Source of the DNA: Microvirga sp052115485
GTDB taxonomy: Bacteria; Pseudomonadota; Alphaproteobacteria; Rhizobiales; Beijerinckiaceae
Length of the DNA stretch: 64,000 nt
NCBI RefSeq assembly: GCF_052115485.1
Contig: NZ_JBFRGU010000006.1
Coordinates: forward strand, 186,001-250,000
Direction: 5' to 3'
Shown here: positions 15,985 to 25,468 of the stretch, piece after piece
Layout of the letters: the number at the start of each line of letters is the position of its first letter
How positions within the stretch are numbered: position 1 is the stretch's first letter
Position numbers and translations under genes: made by a program
The notes under the pieces: generated by a model
What the model was told of the DNA's origin: nothing
Database searches by the model: none
The model's input: the letters and a program-made list of their open reading frames with translations, nothing else

Positions 15985-17744
15985 TAGCCGACCTCCCTCA
16001 GAGAAGCACCTTGAGGAGCTCCTTGCGGACGCGCGGGTTGCGCGTTGTTGCGTTTCATGACGGCTTGCAGAACTTCGTCACGCGGTCCGACGGCCTTGAC
16101 GCGGCCCTCTTCCATGATCGCGACGAGATCCACATTGCCGAGCGCCGCGGGGCGGTGCGTGATGATGACGATCACACCGCCGCGCTCACGCACGGAGAGG
16201 ATCGCCTGGTTCAGGGCTTCATCGCCCGCGCCATCGAGGCTGGCATTGGGCTCGTCGAGCACGACAATGAAGGGATCGCCGTAGAGCGCGCGCGCCAGGG
16301 CGACGCGCTGACGCTGGCCACCGGACAGCGAAGCGCCGCCTTCGCCGATATGGGTGTCGTAACCGTCCGGCAGATTGAGGATCAGCTCATGCGCGCCCGC
16401 CTTTTTGCCAGCGGAGATGATCGCCTCCGGCGAAGCGTCCGGCTGGAAGCGCGAGATGTTCTCAGCGACCGTGCCGTCAAACAGTTCGACGTCTTGCGGC
16501 AAGTAGCCCACATGGCGGCCGAGATTGTTCGATTCCCATTGATCGAGAGCAGCACCATCAAGGCGAACTTCACCGCGCAATGTCGGCCACACGCCCACGA
16601 GAGCGCGCGCAAGGCTCGACTTGCCCGAAGCGCTGGGCCCGATCAGGCCGAGACCTTGGCCGGCTTTCAACTCGAAGGCCGCAGCCTGCACGATGGGCTG
16701 GTTGGAGCCTGGAGCCGCAACATAGATATCGTCCACCAGAAGAGTGGCGACAGGCGCGGGAAGCGGCAGACGCTTGCCCTGCGCCGGGATCAACGAAAGG
16801 ATGCGCTCCAGGCGATGATAGCTTTGACGCGCGCCGATGAAACCCTTCCAGTTCGCAATCGCGATTTCGATGGGAGCGAGAGCGCGGGACATCATGATGG
16901 ATGCCGCGATCATGGAGCCTGCCGACATATGGCCATCGATCACGAGCAACGCGCCGAGACCGAGGATGCCGGACTGCAGGACCATACGGAAGATCTTGGC
17001 GAAGGCGCCCATGACCGATGACGCCTCACTGAGGCGAAGACCGTCGTTCACGTGGCGGGTATGCACCTCGTCGTAACGGTCGCCGAGGAACCCGATCATG
17101 CCGAGGGCGCGAACCGCTTCGGCATTGCGGCGGCTCGTTTCAGCAAGCGCGTGACGCTCGGCGCCGCTCTTGGTGAGTTCGAACATCGGCTCGCGGCTCT
17201 TCTTGTCGGTGTAGAGCGTGAGCAGGATGATCACGATGCCGCCGATGACCGAAAAGATGCCGAGCCAGGGGTGGATCACGAAGCAGCCGATGAAGAAGAT
17301 CGGCATGAACGGCATGTCGAACAGAGCCGTCGGTCCCATGCCGGACAGGAAGTTGCGGACTTGGTCGAGATCGCGGATGGGCTGCATGCTCTCGGAGGAC
17401 TTCGCCCCCTTGAGCGGCATCATCGCCACAAGGTCGAAGATGCGTCGCGCCAACAACTCGTCGAACCGTGCGCCGATACGAGCGAGCATCTTGCCGCGAA
17501 TGGTGTCGAGGGCGCCCGACAGCACATAGGCTGCAAGACAGATGAGGGAGAGGCCGACGAGTGTCGATATGCTCCGGCTGGAAAGAACCCGGTCGTAGAT
17601 CTGTAGCATGTACAGAGAACCGGTCAGCGCCAGGATGTTGACGATGGCTGAGAAAATGGCCACGCCGCCGAAAGACGGGAGACATGTTTTCAGAGCGTCG
17701 GAAACTTCCGTGCTGTCTTCTCTTGGTCTTGATGCCTGCTTCAT
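15984..17744 (-). CDS. Type I secretion system permease/ATPase (PrtD-like)
   Basis: A 586-residue ABC exporter with a fused membrane domain (helices within ~25-300) and a nucleotide-binding domain. Walker A is GPSASGKSS (369-377), the signature is LSGGQRQRVALARAL, and Walker B is VVLDEPNASLD followed by the H-loop in ITHRPA. It lacks the N-terminal C39 peptidase-like domain of HlyB, which places it with PrtD/AprD exporters. It would energise one-step export of a C-terminally signalled protein. No RTX protein or protease lies nearby. A long leader region precedes it. Confidence 0.92.
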   Translation of the reverse strand: MKQASRPREDSTEVSDALKTCLPSFGGVAIFSAIVNILALTGSLYMLQIYDRVLSSRSISTLVGLSLICLAAYVLSGALDTIRGKMLARIGARFDELLARRIFDLVAMMPLKGAKSSESMQPIRDLDQVRNFLSGMGPTALFDMPFMPIFFIGCFVIHPWLGIFSVIGGIVIILLTLYTDKKSREPMFELTKSGAERHALAETSRRNAEAVRALGMIGFLGDRYDEVHTRHVNDGLRLSEASSVMGAFAKIFRMVLQSGILGLGALLVIDGHMSAGSMIAASIMMSRALAPIEIAIANWKGFIGARQSYHRLERILSLIPAQGKRLPLPAPVATLLVDDIYVAAPGSNQPIVQAAAFELKAGQGLGLIGPSASGKSSLARALVGVWPTLRGEVRLDGAALDQWESNNLGRHVGYLPQDVELFDGTVAENISRFQPDASPEAIISAGKKAGAHELILNLPDGYDTHIGEGGASLSGGQRQRVALARALYGDPFIVVLDEPNASLDGAGDEALNQAILSVRERGGVIVIITHRPAALGNVDLVAIMEEGRVKAVGPRDEVLQAVMKRNNAQPARPQGAPQGASLREVG

Positions 17745-18428
17745 TTCACGTTCCTAGACGACTCTGCGGCGATCGCTCCTTTGAGGATCACCCGCGCACG
17801 GCAGGTGAAGCTCGGAGAAGCGGGCGCGCTTCCTAACGGGGACGACGGTCGAGGCTCAGGGAAATAGAAGTGAGCGTGTCCTAAATCCATCCGTCCGGGA
17901 TGAAATCTGGGATCTTGCCACTTCAATCGATGGGCCCCCATCAATCGCAGCTTACGTAACGCAACTATCTTTTGTAACCATATTCCATGTAACTGTGTCA
18001 ACGTTATCGTACAATAAGACAATGAACGCGACGCGACGATTTCATCAGGACTCTTGCGTTGGGGTCACTGAAGGGTAAGCAAATTAGGTTAACCGGACGC
18101 TGTGCGCCTCTCAGGGCCAAGCGTTGCAAAGCGGCCCATTTGCGCGGCAGAGGTCCCCCGACAATATGTCGATTTTGGGGAACCGCATCCCAGGCCTCCC
18201 TCATCGCGATGCCTCTATGGGACCTTACAGCTTTGCTTTCCCTATCCATTTAAAGAGGCCCAGCCTGTGGCCATCCGCCGCGCCCGCGCGATCCTCCGGC
18301 GAGGGGCAAAACGGAGGTTTCCTCGGCTTGGTCTGCCGTCTATAGCAGGACCCGGTGAAACGGATTCCGGTTCGCCTGCAAGATCACCGGCATATTTTGC
18401 GAGCCGAAGGTTTCGTTCTGGAAAAACC
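17745..18428. other. Long intergenic region between divergent operons
   Basis: About 680 bases separate the type I secretion genes (minus) from the glycosyltransferase gene (plus). The AT-rich part at 17950-18025 is the likely promoter zone; on the minus strand TTGACA (complement of 17996-18001) is a possible -35 for the secretion operon, but no convincing -10 lies at the right distance. The stretch 18030-18428 stays open in the glycosyltransferase frame yet has rare codons and Arg-rich translation, so I treat it as non-coding leader. An alternative start with AAAGAGG is at GTG 18267. Confidence 0.5.
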
Positions 18429-19577
18429 GTGCCCTCTTCGTCCTCCATTCGCTCAGGTCGCAAGCTCGTCTTCGTCGTTACCGAGGATTGGTTTTTCGCA
18501 TCGCATTTTCTGCCCATGGCGCGGGCGGCGCGAGAAATAGGTCTCGACGTGTGCGTCGTCACACGTGTTCGTCGCCATCGAGAAATGATCGAATCCGCCG
18601 GCGCCCGCGTCATCCCACTGGAGGCCGAGCGCCGTAGCCTGAACCCCATGGCGGCAGGTTACGCAGCGGGTCAGCTCGCCTCGATCCTCAAAGCCGAAAA
18701 AGCTGACCTCGTTCATTGTATTGCTTTGAAAGCGATCCTGATCGGCGGCTTCGCCTGCGCTCTCGCGGGCGTGCCACGCCGAATCTACGCTCTCACGGGT
18801 CTCGGTTTTCTCGGCGCGCGACGAGACCTTGTCGGAAGACTGGCGCAGAAAGCCGTGCGTTTTCTCGTGCGGGGCTTGGAGACCCGGCAGACGCGCTATC
18901 TTTTCGAGAACCCGGACGATCCGCGAATGCTCGGCCTCGATCCGCTCGACAAACGCGTCACGATCGCCGGCGGCGCTGGCATCGACCCCCAGGCGCTCAA
19001 ACCCACTCCACTCCCGGCGCAACCGCCCCTGAAAATCGCTCTCGTCGCCAGGATGCTATGGTCCAAGGGCGTCGATCTGGCTGTCGAGGCGGTGAAGGAG
19101 GCGACAGCTGCGGGCGCGAAGGTGGAACTGTCTCTCTACGGCACCCCGGACTCCTCCAACCCGAAGGCGATACCGGAAGAGACTCTACGTCTCTGGAGCG
19201 CCGAGCCGGGCATCGTCTGGCACGGTCCGACAACGGATGTTGCCGCCGTCTACCGCGACCATCACATCGGTTGCCTACCCTCGCGCGGTGGCGAGGGCCT
19301 GCCGCGAACGCTTCTTGAAGCCGCCGCGTGCGGACGCGCCATTGTCACGACCGATGTACCGGGTTGCCGCTATTTCGTGCGCGACGGGATCGAAGGCCGC
19401 ATCGCTCCTGTCGACGACGCGTCTCAGCTCGCCACGATCTTCATTGAGCTCGCGGCGAACCTCGCTCTGGTCGCGAAGATGGGAGATGCGGCGCGCCAAC
19501 GCGTTCTCGACGGTTTCACCGAGCGGAATGTCATGGACACCGTCGCGACGCTCTACCGGGACGTGCTGAAGGGATGA
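18429..19577 (+). CDS. Glycosyltransferase family 4 protein
   Basis: A 382-residue GT-B fold transferase. The N-terminal domain has KLVFVVTEDWFFASHFLPMA and LVHCIALKAILIG, as in GT4 enzymes of polysaccharide and undecaprenyl-linked glycan assembly; the C-terminal donor-binding domain has RMLWSKGVDLAVEA and the E-x7-E type region GGEGLPRTLLEAAACGR. GTG 18429 is chosen because homology-like sequence begins a few codons later; GTG 18267 has a better ribosome site but its extra 54 codons look non-coding. The next gene overlaps by four bases. The glycan product is unknown. Confidence 0.86.
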   Translation: MPSSSSIRSGRKLVFVVTEDWFFASHFLPMARAAREIGLDVCVVTRVRRHREMIESAGARVIPLEAERRSLNPMAAGYAAGQLASILKAEKADLVHCIALKAILIGGFACALAGVPRRIYALTGLGFLGARRDLVGRLAQKAVRFLVRGLETRQTRYLFENPDDPRMLGLDPLDKRVTIAGGAGIDPQALKPTPLPAQPPLKIALVARMLWSKGVDLAVEAVKEATAAGAKVELSLYGTPDSSNPKAIPEETLRLWSAEPGIVWHGPTTDVAAVYRDHHIGCLPSRGGEGLPRTLLEAAACGRAIVTTDVPGCRYFVRDGIEGRIAPVDDASQLATIFIELAANLALVAKMGDAARQRVLDGFTERNVMDTVATLYRDVLKG

Positions 19578-20236
19578 TCACAGATGCCGCGACCTTCATT
19601 CGCGAGGAAACGCGGCTCCAACCCGTGCCTCATGCGCCCGAGATCAGCCTGCATGTGGCGGACGAGGCCACCGAACTCTGGAAAAGGACCGAGGAGGAAT
19701 TGGGCGAGATCGGCCTGCCGCCTCCTTTCTGGGCTTTCGCCTGGGCCGGCGGACAGGCGCTCTCCCGCTACGTGCTCGATCATCCCGAAACCGTGCGCGG
19801 ACGCCGCGTCCTCGACTTCGCGTCAGGATCCGGGCTTGTCGCCATTGCTGCCGCGAAGGCGGGAGCGGCCGAGGTGATCGCTTGCGATATCGATCCCTTT
19901 TCAATCACGGCGATCACATTGAACGCGCAAGCGAATGACGTTCACGTATCGCCGATGAAGGCCGACCTCGTGGGCCGGGATGAAGGATGGGACACGGTCC
20001 TTGCCGGCGACATCTGCTACGAGCGCGATCTGGCCGCTCGGGTCGCCGACTGGCTTCTTTCCTTGAGCCGGCGGGGAGCCACGGTTCTCATCGGCGATCC
20101 CGGCCGTCGTTACCTTCCTAAAGACCGTCTTGAATCCCTTGCATGCTACGAGGTTCCAGTGACGCGGACCCTGGAGGACGCCGAGATCAAACGGACGAAT
20201 GTCTGGCGCTTCAAACCCGGCAGTCGCCGAGGATAA
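19574..20236 (+). CDS. Class I SAM-dependent methyltransferase (COG3897-like)
   Basis: A 220-residue Rossmann-fold methyltransferase overlapping the glycosyltransferase stop by ATGA. Motif I is VLDFASGSGLVAIAAAKAGA and the acidic motif II is VIACDIDP; the N-terminal PPPFWAFAWAGGQALSRY matches the family related to nicotinamide/lysine N-methyltransferases and to PrmA. The substrate is unknown. Pairing with a glycosyltransferase may be simple coupling rather than shared pathway. Confidence 0.87.
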   Translation: MITDAATFIREETRLQPVPHAPEISLHVADEATELWKRTEEELGEIGLPPPFWAFAWAGGQALSRYVLDHPETVRGRRVLDFASGSGLVAIAAAKAGAAEVIACDIDPFSITAITLNAQANDVHVSPMKADLVGRDEGWDTVLAGDICYERDLAARVADWLLSLSRRGATVLIGDPGRRYLPKDRLESLACYEVPVTRTLEDAEIKRTNVWRFKPGSRRG

Positions 20237-20378
20237 TTTTGCGTATTTGCAAGTTTGATTTGATATTTCATTGCGCCACACCCCCTATGAAAGGGTAGTA
20301 CATTACCTATATGTATGGGTGGGAATTCACAGCAACCCTTCGTTCTGAAGGCTGCGCAGTAAAACGACAGGTTTCAAC

Positions 20379-20894
20379 GTGTCCAGCAATCTCGCCTATG
20401 CAGAGCATCCACGGCAGGAGGGCGCTTGTGCCCACGCTACCCGGCAAGTCGAGCATGCGCCCCGCGCACTCGCCCAAGCTGAGGCTATTTGTCTTTCGAA
20501 CGGCACACGGTTGACGCCGATTCGCCGTAACGTCCTCGAAGCCCTCTACAGCACGCACAAGCCGCTGGGCGCTTACGATCTGGCGGAAATACTGACTCCC
20601 GGCGGCCGTCGCATTGCGCCGATCACGGTGTACCGGGCTCTCGACTTCTTGATCGAGCAGGGCCTCGCTTATCGCCTGGCGAGCCAGAACGCCTATATCG
20701 CGAGTCAGAGCGGCGGAGAGAAAGAAACGATCGCTTTTCTCATCTGTGAAGAATGCGGAGGAGTCGATGAGGCTGTGTCAGAGGATCTATCCCGCAGCCT
20801 GACGAGTCTGCTCGGTGAGGAAGGCTTTCAATCCAAGGCGAAGGTGGTCGAAATCACCGGTCGTTGCTCCCATTGTCAGGGGGCAGCGCATTAG
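20379..20894 (+). CDS. Fur family transcriptional regulator, Zur-like
   Basis: A 171-residue Fur-type metal-responsive repressor. The winged helix covers residues ~35-115 (RLTPIRRNVLEALY; RRIAPITVYRALDFLIEQGL) and the dimerisation part has two structural Cys pairs, CEEC and CSHC, the pattern seen in Zur and Fur zinc sites. The regulatory histidines typical of iron-sensing Fur (HHDH) are absent, which favours Zur. The start is GTG 20379. The AT-rich upstream DNA (20237-20378) may hold its promoter but I could not define an operator. No zinc transporter genes are in the window. Confidence 0.82.
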   Translation: MSSNLAYAEHPRQEGACAHATRQVEHAPRALAQAEAICLSNGTRLTPIRRNVLEALYSTHKPLGAYDLAEILTPGGRRIAPITVYRALDFLIEQGLAYRLASQNAYIASQSGGEKETIAFLICEECGGVDEAVSEDLSRSLTSLLGEEGFQSKAKVVEITGRCSHCQGAAH

Positions 20895-20940
20895 TCGCCG
20901 AGCGCTCCGCTTGACGGAAGAGCGATTAGGCCTCAGCTAA

Positions 20941-20967
20941 ACGACGGCAGCAAGGACCTGCCGTCGT
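20941..20967 (+). promoter_or_regulatory. Perfect hairpin at the ispG start
   Basis: ACGACGGCAG (20941-20950) and CTGCCGTCGT (20958-20967) are exact inverted repeats around a seven-base loop, CAAGGAC. The loop contains AAGGA, nine bases before GTG 20966, and the 3' arm includes the first bases of that GTG. There is no T-run, so it is not a normal terminator for the upstream regulator gene. It may modulate ispG translation initiation. Confidence 0.55.
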
Positions 20968-22264
20968 GGATAGCCGTATGACCTCCGTTTCCTTGAACTC
21001 GACCGTTGCCGACACCGACGATGTCGCGGGCCCTGCTCGCCGGCACCGGACCGTCGGGGTTCGTGTAGGCGATGTCATGGTCGGCGGTGGCGCACCGATC
21101 GTGGTCCAGTCCATGACCAACACGGACACCGCGGATGCGGATGCCACCGTGGCTCAGGTCGCGGCTCTCGCCCAGGCCGGTTCGGAACTCGTTCGCATCA
21201 CGGTCGACCGGGACGAGGCGGCCGCCGCCGTTCCGAAGATTCGCGAAAGGCTCGACCGGCTCGGTATCACGGTCCCGCTCGTTGGTGACTTTCACTATAT
21301 TGGCCACCAGTTGCTCGCCGATCACCCGGCTTGCGCCGAGGCGCTGGCCAAATATCGCATCAATCCGGGCAATGTCGGCTTCAAGGAGAAGAAGGACCGG
21401 CAGTTCGGCGCTATCGTCGAATTGGCGATCCGCCACGACAAGGCCGTGCGCATCGGCGCCAATTGGGGCTCTCTCGACCAGGAGCTTCTGACCCATCTGA
21501 TGAACGAGAACGCCGCCTCCGAGCATCCGCGCGACATGCGATGGGTCACCCGGGAGGCGATGGTGCAATCGGCTCTTCTCTCTGCGGCCCGCGCCGAGGC
21601 GATCGGCCTGGCCCGTGACCGGATCATCCTATCGGCCAAGGTTTCCGCGGTGCAGGATCTGATCGCGGTCTATCAGGAATTGGCCCGGCGCTCGAACTAC
21701 GCCATCCATCTCGGCCTGACGGAGGCCGGCATGGGCTCCAAGGGCATCGTCTCGTCCTCCGCCGCCATCGGCATTCTGTTGCAGCAGGGGATCGGCGATA
21801 CGATCCGCTATTCCCTGACTCCGGAACCGGGCGGGGACCGCACCGTCGAGGTGCGCACAGCCCAGGAACTGCTCCAGACCATGGGTTTCCGCACCTTCGT
21901 GCCGCTTGTCGCAGCTTGCCCCGGTTGCGGTCGAACCACCTCGACCGTTTTCCAGGAACTCGCCCGCGACATCCAAACCTGGATTTCGACCACGATGCCG
22001 AAATGGCGGGAACATTATCCGGGCGTCGAAGAGCTCAACGTCGCCGTCATGGGCTGCATCGTGAACGGACCCGGCGAATCCAAGCATGCCGATATCGGCA
22101 TTTCGCTTCCGGGCACGGGCGAGCAACCGACCGCGCCCGTGTTCATCGACGGCCGTAAAGCCGTAACCTTGCGCGGACCGACGCTCGCCAAGGATTTCCA
22201 GAAACTCGTCCAGGACTACATTGAAAAGCGCTATGGGCAGGGTTCCCAAAATGCTTCAGAATAA
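20966..22264 (+). CDS. ispG: 4-hydroxy-3-methylbut-2-enyl diphosphate synthase
   Basis: A 432-residue [4Fe-4S] enzyme of the MEP isoprenoid pathway, converting methylerythritol cyclodiphosphate to HMBPP with flavodoxin or ferredoxin as reductant. Cluster cysteines are visible in ACPGCGRTT and MGCIVNGPGES; the TIM-barrel motif GGGAPIVVQSMTNTDT is near the N terminus. The start may be GTG 20966 or ATG 20978; both lie at or after the hairpin. Together with the prenyl synthase at 25.5 kb it belongs to terpenoid backbone synthesis. Confidence 0.96.
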   Translation: MDSRMTSVSLNSTVADTDDVAGPARRHRTVGVRVGDVMVGGGAPIVVQSMTNTDTADADATVAQVAALAQAGSELVRITVDRDEAAAAVPKIRERLDRLGITVPLVGDFHYIGHQLLADHPACAEALAKYRINPGNVGFKEKKDRQFGAIVELAIRHDKAVRIGANWGSLDQELLTHLMNENAASEHPRDMRWVTREAMVQSALLSAARAEAIGLARDRIILSAKVSAVQDLIAVYQELARRSNYAIHLGLTEAGMGSKGIVSSSAAIGILLQQGIGDTIRYSLTPEPGGDRTVEVRTAQELLQTMGFRTFVPLVAACPGCGRTTSTVFQELARDIQTWISTTMPKWREHYPGVEELNVAVMGCIVNGPGESKHADIGISLPGTGEQPTAPVFIDGRKAVTLRGPTLAKDFQKLVQDYIEKRYGQGSQNASE

Positions 22265-22451
22265 CGCGTTCGTACACGACCTTCGTGGAACTTGCGTTCA
22301 GTTTCCGTTTTAAGCGCCCACGCGATGTGCTAGAGACCGCGCCGCGCCGGTACATATGGCCGCCGCGTTCGAGGTAAAGCCCATCGCCATCCGCTGGAAC
22401 GCGGGCGGATCGAAGGTGGACGCGGACGCGCTCTATACACCAAGAGAGACC

Positions 22452-24383
22452 ATGGCAGATCAACACGCCATCGCGTCCGGACAATCCGATCCGGCAACCG
22501 CGACCGACGCCACTCCTTCCGAAGTTCATGCCAAGGCCGGATTCTGGACTTTGCTGATCGGTTCGATCGGCGTCGTCTACGGCGATATCGGCACGAGCCC
22601 GCTCTATGCCTTTCGCGAAGCGCTCGCGACCGCGCGGGGCGACAATCTCATCGAGCCCATCGAGGTTTACGGCGTCACCTCGCTCATCATCTGGGCGCTG
22701 ACACTCATTGTGACGGTGAAATACGTCATTCTCGTCCTGCGCATGGACAATAAGGGCGAAGGCGGCACGCTCTCGCTCATGGCGCTTGCCCGAAAGGCGA
22801 TGGGCGGCGGCGCGGTCGTCTTCGGGTTCGGCCTCCTCGGCGCGGCCTTGTTTTACGGCGACGCCATCATCACCCCGGCCATCTCGGTTCTCTCGGCCAT
22901 CGAGGGTCTGAAGCTCGTGACCCCGGCGCTCGATCATTACATCGTCCCGATCACGCTCACGATCATCATCGTGCTGTTCGCCGTGCAGAGCCGGGGAACC
23001 GGCGGCATCGCGGCCTTCTTCGGGCCGATCACGATCGTCTGGTTCATCGCCATCGCCGTCGCCGCCGTGCCTCATATTGCAGTTCGCACCGACGTCTTCC
23101 TCGCGTTGAACCCCTATTATGCGGTCAACTACCTCGGCCATCACGGCGCATCGGGCCTCGTCGCGCTCGGCGCCGTATTCCTGGCGGTGACGGGCGCAGA
23201 GGCCCTCTTCGCCGATCTCGGCCATTTCGGCCGTCGCCCCATTCAGATCGCATGGCTCTGCCTCGTCTTCCCGGCCCTGATCCTCAACTATCTCGGGCAG
23301 GCCTCCCTCGTCCTTCAGGATCCCAGCACGGCCGACAATCCTTTCTTCCTTCTGGTGCCGGAGTGGGGCCTTCTACCCATGGTCATTCTGGCGACCGCCG
23401 CGACGGTCATCGCGAGCCAGGCCGGCATTACGGGAGCCTATTCCCTGTCCCGTCAGGCGGTGCAACTCGGGCTCCTGCCGCGCTTGGAGGCGCGCCATAC
23501 GTCGGAATCGCACTCTGGCCAAATCTATGTCCCCAAGATCAACTGGCTGTTGATGATCGGCGTCATTCTGCTCGTGGTTCTGTTCCGCACGTCGGGCGCC
23601 CTCGCCTCGGCTTACGGCATCGCGGTGACGGGAACCATGCTGGTCACGTCGCTGATGGCCTACATCGTTCTGCGCCGCGTGTGGAAATGGTCCGCGCTGG
23701 CGTCAACCCTCGTGATCCTGCCCTTCGTGTTGATCGAGGGCATGTTCCTTATCGCCAACCTCACGAAAGTGTTCGAAGGCGGCTATGTGCCGTTGCTGCT
23801 TGCGGGCGCGCTCGTGATTCTCATGCGGACCTGGGTGAAGGGCACGCACATTCTCTTCGAGAAGACCCGCAAGATCGACGTGCCGTTGGTCGAGTTGGTC
23901 AGCATGCTCGAGAAAAGCCCACCGCATCAGGTCAAGGGAACCGCCGTGTTCCTGACCAGCGATCCGGACACCGCCCCTGCGGCGCTTCTCCACAACCTCA
24001 AGCACAACAAAGTACTGCACGAGAAGAATGCAATTCTCACCGTGCGCAACGTCGACGTTCCCCGCATCAGCGACGACGAGCGCGTGAAGATCGAGCATGT
24101 GGGCGACTCGTTCTGGCGTATCCAGATGACCTACGGCTACATGGAGACGCCGAACATTCCGCGCGGTCTCGCGATCCTGCGCAAGCAGGGTTTCAAGTTC
24201 GATATCATGGCGACATCGTTCTTCCTGTCACGCCGTTCGATCAGGCCCGCGACCCGTTCCGGCATGCCCATGTGGCAGGACAAGATCTTCATCAGCCTTG
24301 CGAAATCCGCGAGCGACGCCACGGACTTCTTCCAGATCCCCACCGGGCGCGTGGTGGAAGTCGGCACCCAGGTCACCGTCTGA
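22452..24383 (+). CDS. kup: Low-affinity potassium uptake protein (KUP)
   Basis: A 643-residue KUP/HAK/KT transporter importing K+ with protons. The hallmark GDIGTSPLYAFREAL begins at about residue 36 and about twelve membrane helices follow, then a hydrophilic C-terminal domain of ~150 residues. ATG 22452 after AAGAGAG is chosen; the frame is open from 22356 but the earlier part lacks family sequence. It is separated from ispG by 187 bases with no recognised element. Confidence 0.93.
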   Translation: MADQHAIASGQSDPATATDATPSEVHAKAGFWTLLIGSIGVVYGDIGTSPLYAFREALATARGDNLIEPIEVYGVTSLIIWALTLIVTVKYVILVLRMDNKGEGGTLSLMALARKAMGGGAVVFGFGLLGAALFYGDAIITPAISVLSAIEGLKLVTPALDHYIVPITLTIIIVLFAVQSRGTGGIAAFFGPITIVWFIAIAVAAVPHIAVRTDVFLALNPYYAVNYLGHHGASGLVALGAVFLAVTGAEALFADLGHFGRRPIQIAWLCLVFPALILNYLGQASLVLQDPSTADNPFFLLVPEWGLLPMVILATAATVIASQAGITGAYSLSRQAVQLGLLPRLEARHTSESHSGQIYVPKINWLLMIGVILLVVLFRTSGALASAYGIAVTGTMLVTSLMAYIVLRRVWKWSALASTLVILPFVLIEGMFLIANLTKVFEGGYVPLLLAGALVILMRTWVKGTHILFEKTRKIDVPLVELVSMLEKSPPHQVKGTAVFLTSDPDTAPAALLHNLKHNKVLHEKNAILTVRNVDVPRISDDERVKIEHVGDSFWRIQMTYGYMETPNIPRGLAILRKQGFKFDIMATSFFLSRRSIRPATRSGMPMWQDKIFISLAKSASDATDFFQIPTGRVVEVGTQVTV

Positions 24384-24422
24384 CATTGCCTTTCGGGCGG
24401 TCCGGGATACATTCGGGCCGCC

Positions 24423-24980
24423 ATGACAACAATCACGCTCATTCGACCCAACTCCGACTTTCTTCCGGCTTACGAGGGCGCCCTCCGTCAAGGGTGGTCG
24501 CCCAACACCGATCGGAACGTGAGCCAGGCGCATCTCGAGCGGCTCGAAAAGCTGAGAGATGATCCCGAAGGTTTTCTCTACGAGATCTATCGGAGCCCGA
24601 CGGTCCGCATGCCGGACGGTTCCGATATGGAGCGCTTGCCCGCGCATGATTTCTGGATCAGCGACGGGGAGTTCTGCGGCCGCATCGGCCTTCGCTTCCA
24701 ACACGGCACGGAGGACCTGCCGCCCCGCGTGTCAGGCCATATCGGCTACTCCGTCGTGCCCTGGAAACGAGGTCGGGGCTATGCAACGCAGGCGCTTCGC
24801 CAAATCCTGCCGGTCGCACAATCCGAGGGACTAGCGCGGGTTCTCATCACCTGCGACGACGACAATGTGGGGTCGCAAAAAGTAATCCTCGCCAATGGCG
24901 GAACTTTCGCCGGCGAGAGGCCGCACGAGACACGCCTCGACCACGTGAAGTTCACCTATTGGGTGGCGACGTCACTGTGA
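24423..24980 (+). CDS. GNAT family N-acetyltransferase
   Basis: A 185-residue acetyltransferase of the GNAT fold. The acetyl-CoA loop motif A is RGRGYATQALRQIL, preceded by GHIGYSVVPWKRG, a pattern of the COG3981-type predicted acetyltransferases. The N-terminal half (GALRQGWSPNTDRN) is typical of that group. The acceptor is unknown. Its last 25 bases overlap, tail to tail, with another GNAT gene on the opposite strand. Confidence 0.86.
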   Translation: MTTITLIRPNSDFLPAYEGALRQGWSPNTDRNVSQAHLERLEKLRDDPEGFLYEIYRSPTVRMPDGSDMERLPAHDFWISDGEFCGRIGLRFQHGTEDLPPRVSGHIGYSVVPWKRGRGYATQALRQILPVAQSEGLARVLITCDDDNVGSQKVILANGGTFAGERPHETRLDHVKFTYWVATSL

Positions 24981-25465
24981 CGCGCGGCCCATTCGGGCCG
25001 CAGGATCGACATCAGCATTGCCGACACGCGCGTTCCATCCGCTCTCGTGTAAATCTCGCGCAAGATGCCTTCATCCTGAAAGCCCACACTGCGATAGACG
25101 CGATGCGCCCGTTCGTTCCCCGCAAGCACATCGAGATAGAACCGATGCGTCTTTGGTCGCGCGAAGGCCCATGCCATCGTGTCGTGGAGAAGAGTGCGGC
25201 CCAAGCCATTGCCGGGTTCGCTCACGGCAATGCGCCTCAGGAGAACATTGCCGAACGGATCGTCGAGAGTTTGAAGAATGGCAAAGCCTGCCGGTGCTCC
25301 GCCCGGGCGCTCGGCGATAAGATACGCGCTGCCCGCGAGCGTCATTTCCTGCCGGTGGTGCTCCTCGTCCCAACGCCCGATAAACGCATCGAAGCCGGGC
25401 AGACGCTCCGTCGCCATGACGAAGGGGATATCGTCGACACGGCCCTGTCTCGTGCGAATAAGCAT
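24956..25465 (-). CDS. GNAT family N-acetyltransferase
   Basis: A 169-residue GNAT enzyme. Motif A is PGNGLGRTLLHDTMAWAF, followed by LDVLAGNERAHRVYRSVGFQDEG, the motif B region of RimI-like acetyltransferases. It ends convergently within the preceding plus-strand GNAT gene, and starts three bases after the stop of the prenyl synthase gene, so it is likely cotranscribed with it. The substrate is unknown. Confidence 0.87.
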   Translation of the reverse strand: MLIRTRQGRVDDIPFVMATERLPGFDAFIGRWDEEHHRQEMTLAGSAYLIAERPGGAPAGFAILQTLDDPFGNVLLRRIAVSEPGNGLGRTLLHDTMAWAFARPKTHRFYLDVLAGNERAHRVYRSVGFQDEGILREIYTRADGTRVSAMLMSILRPEWAARHSDVATQ

Positions 25466-25468
25466 CGC

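Noticed and set aside
20280..20330. Possible Zur operator upstream of the Fur-family gene (around ACATTACCTATATGTATG).
   Set aside because: The symmetry is poor and does not match the known alphaproteobacterial Zur box well enough to annotate.
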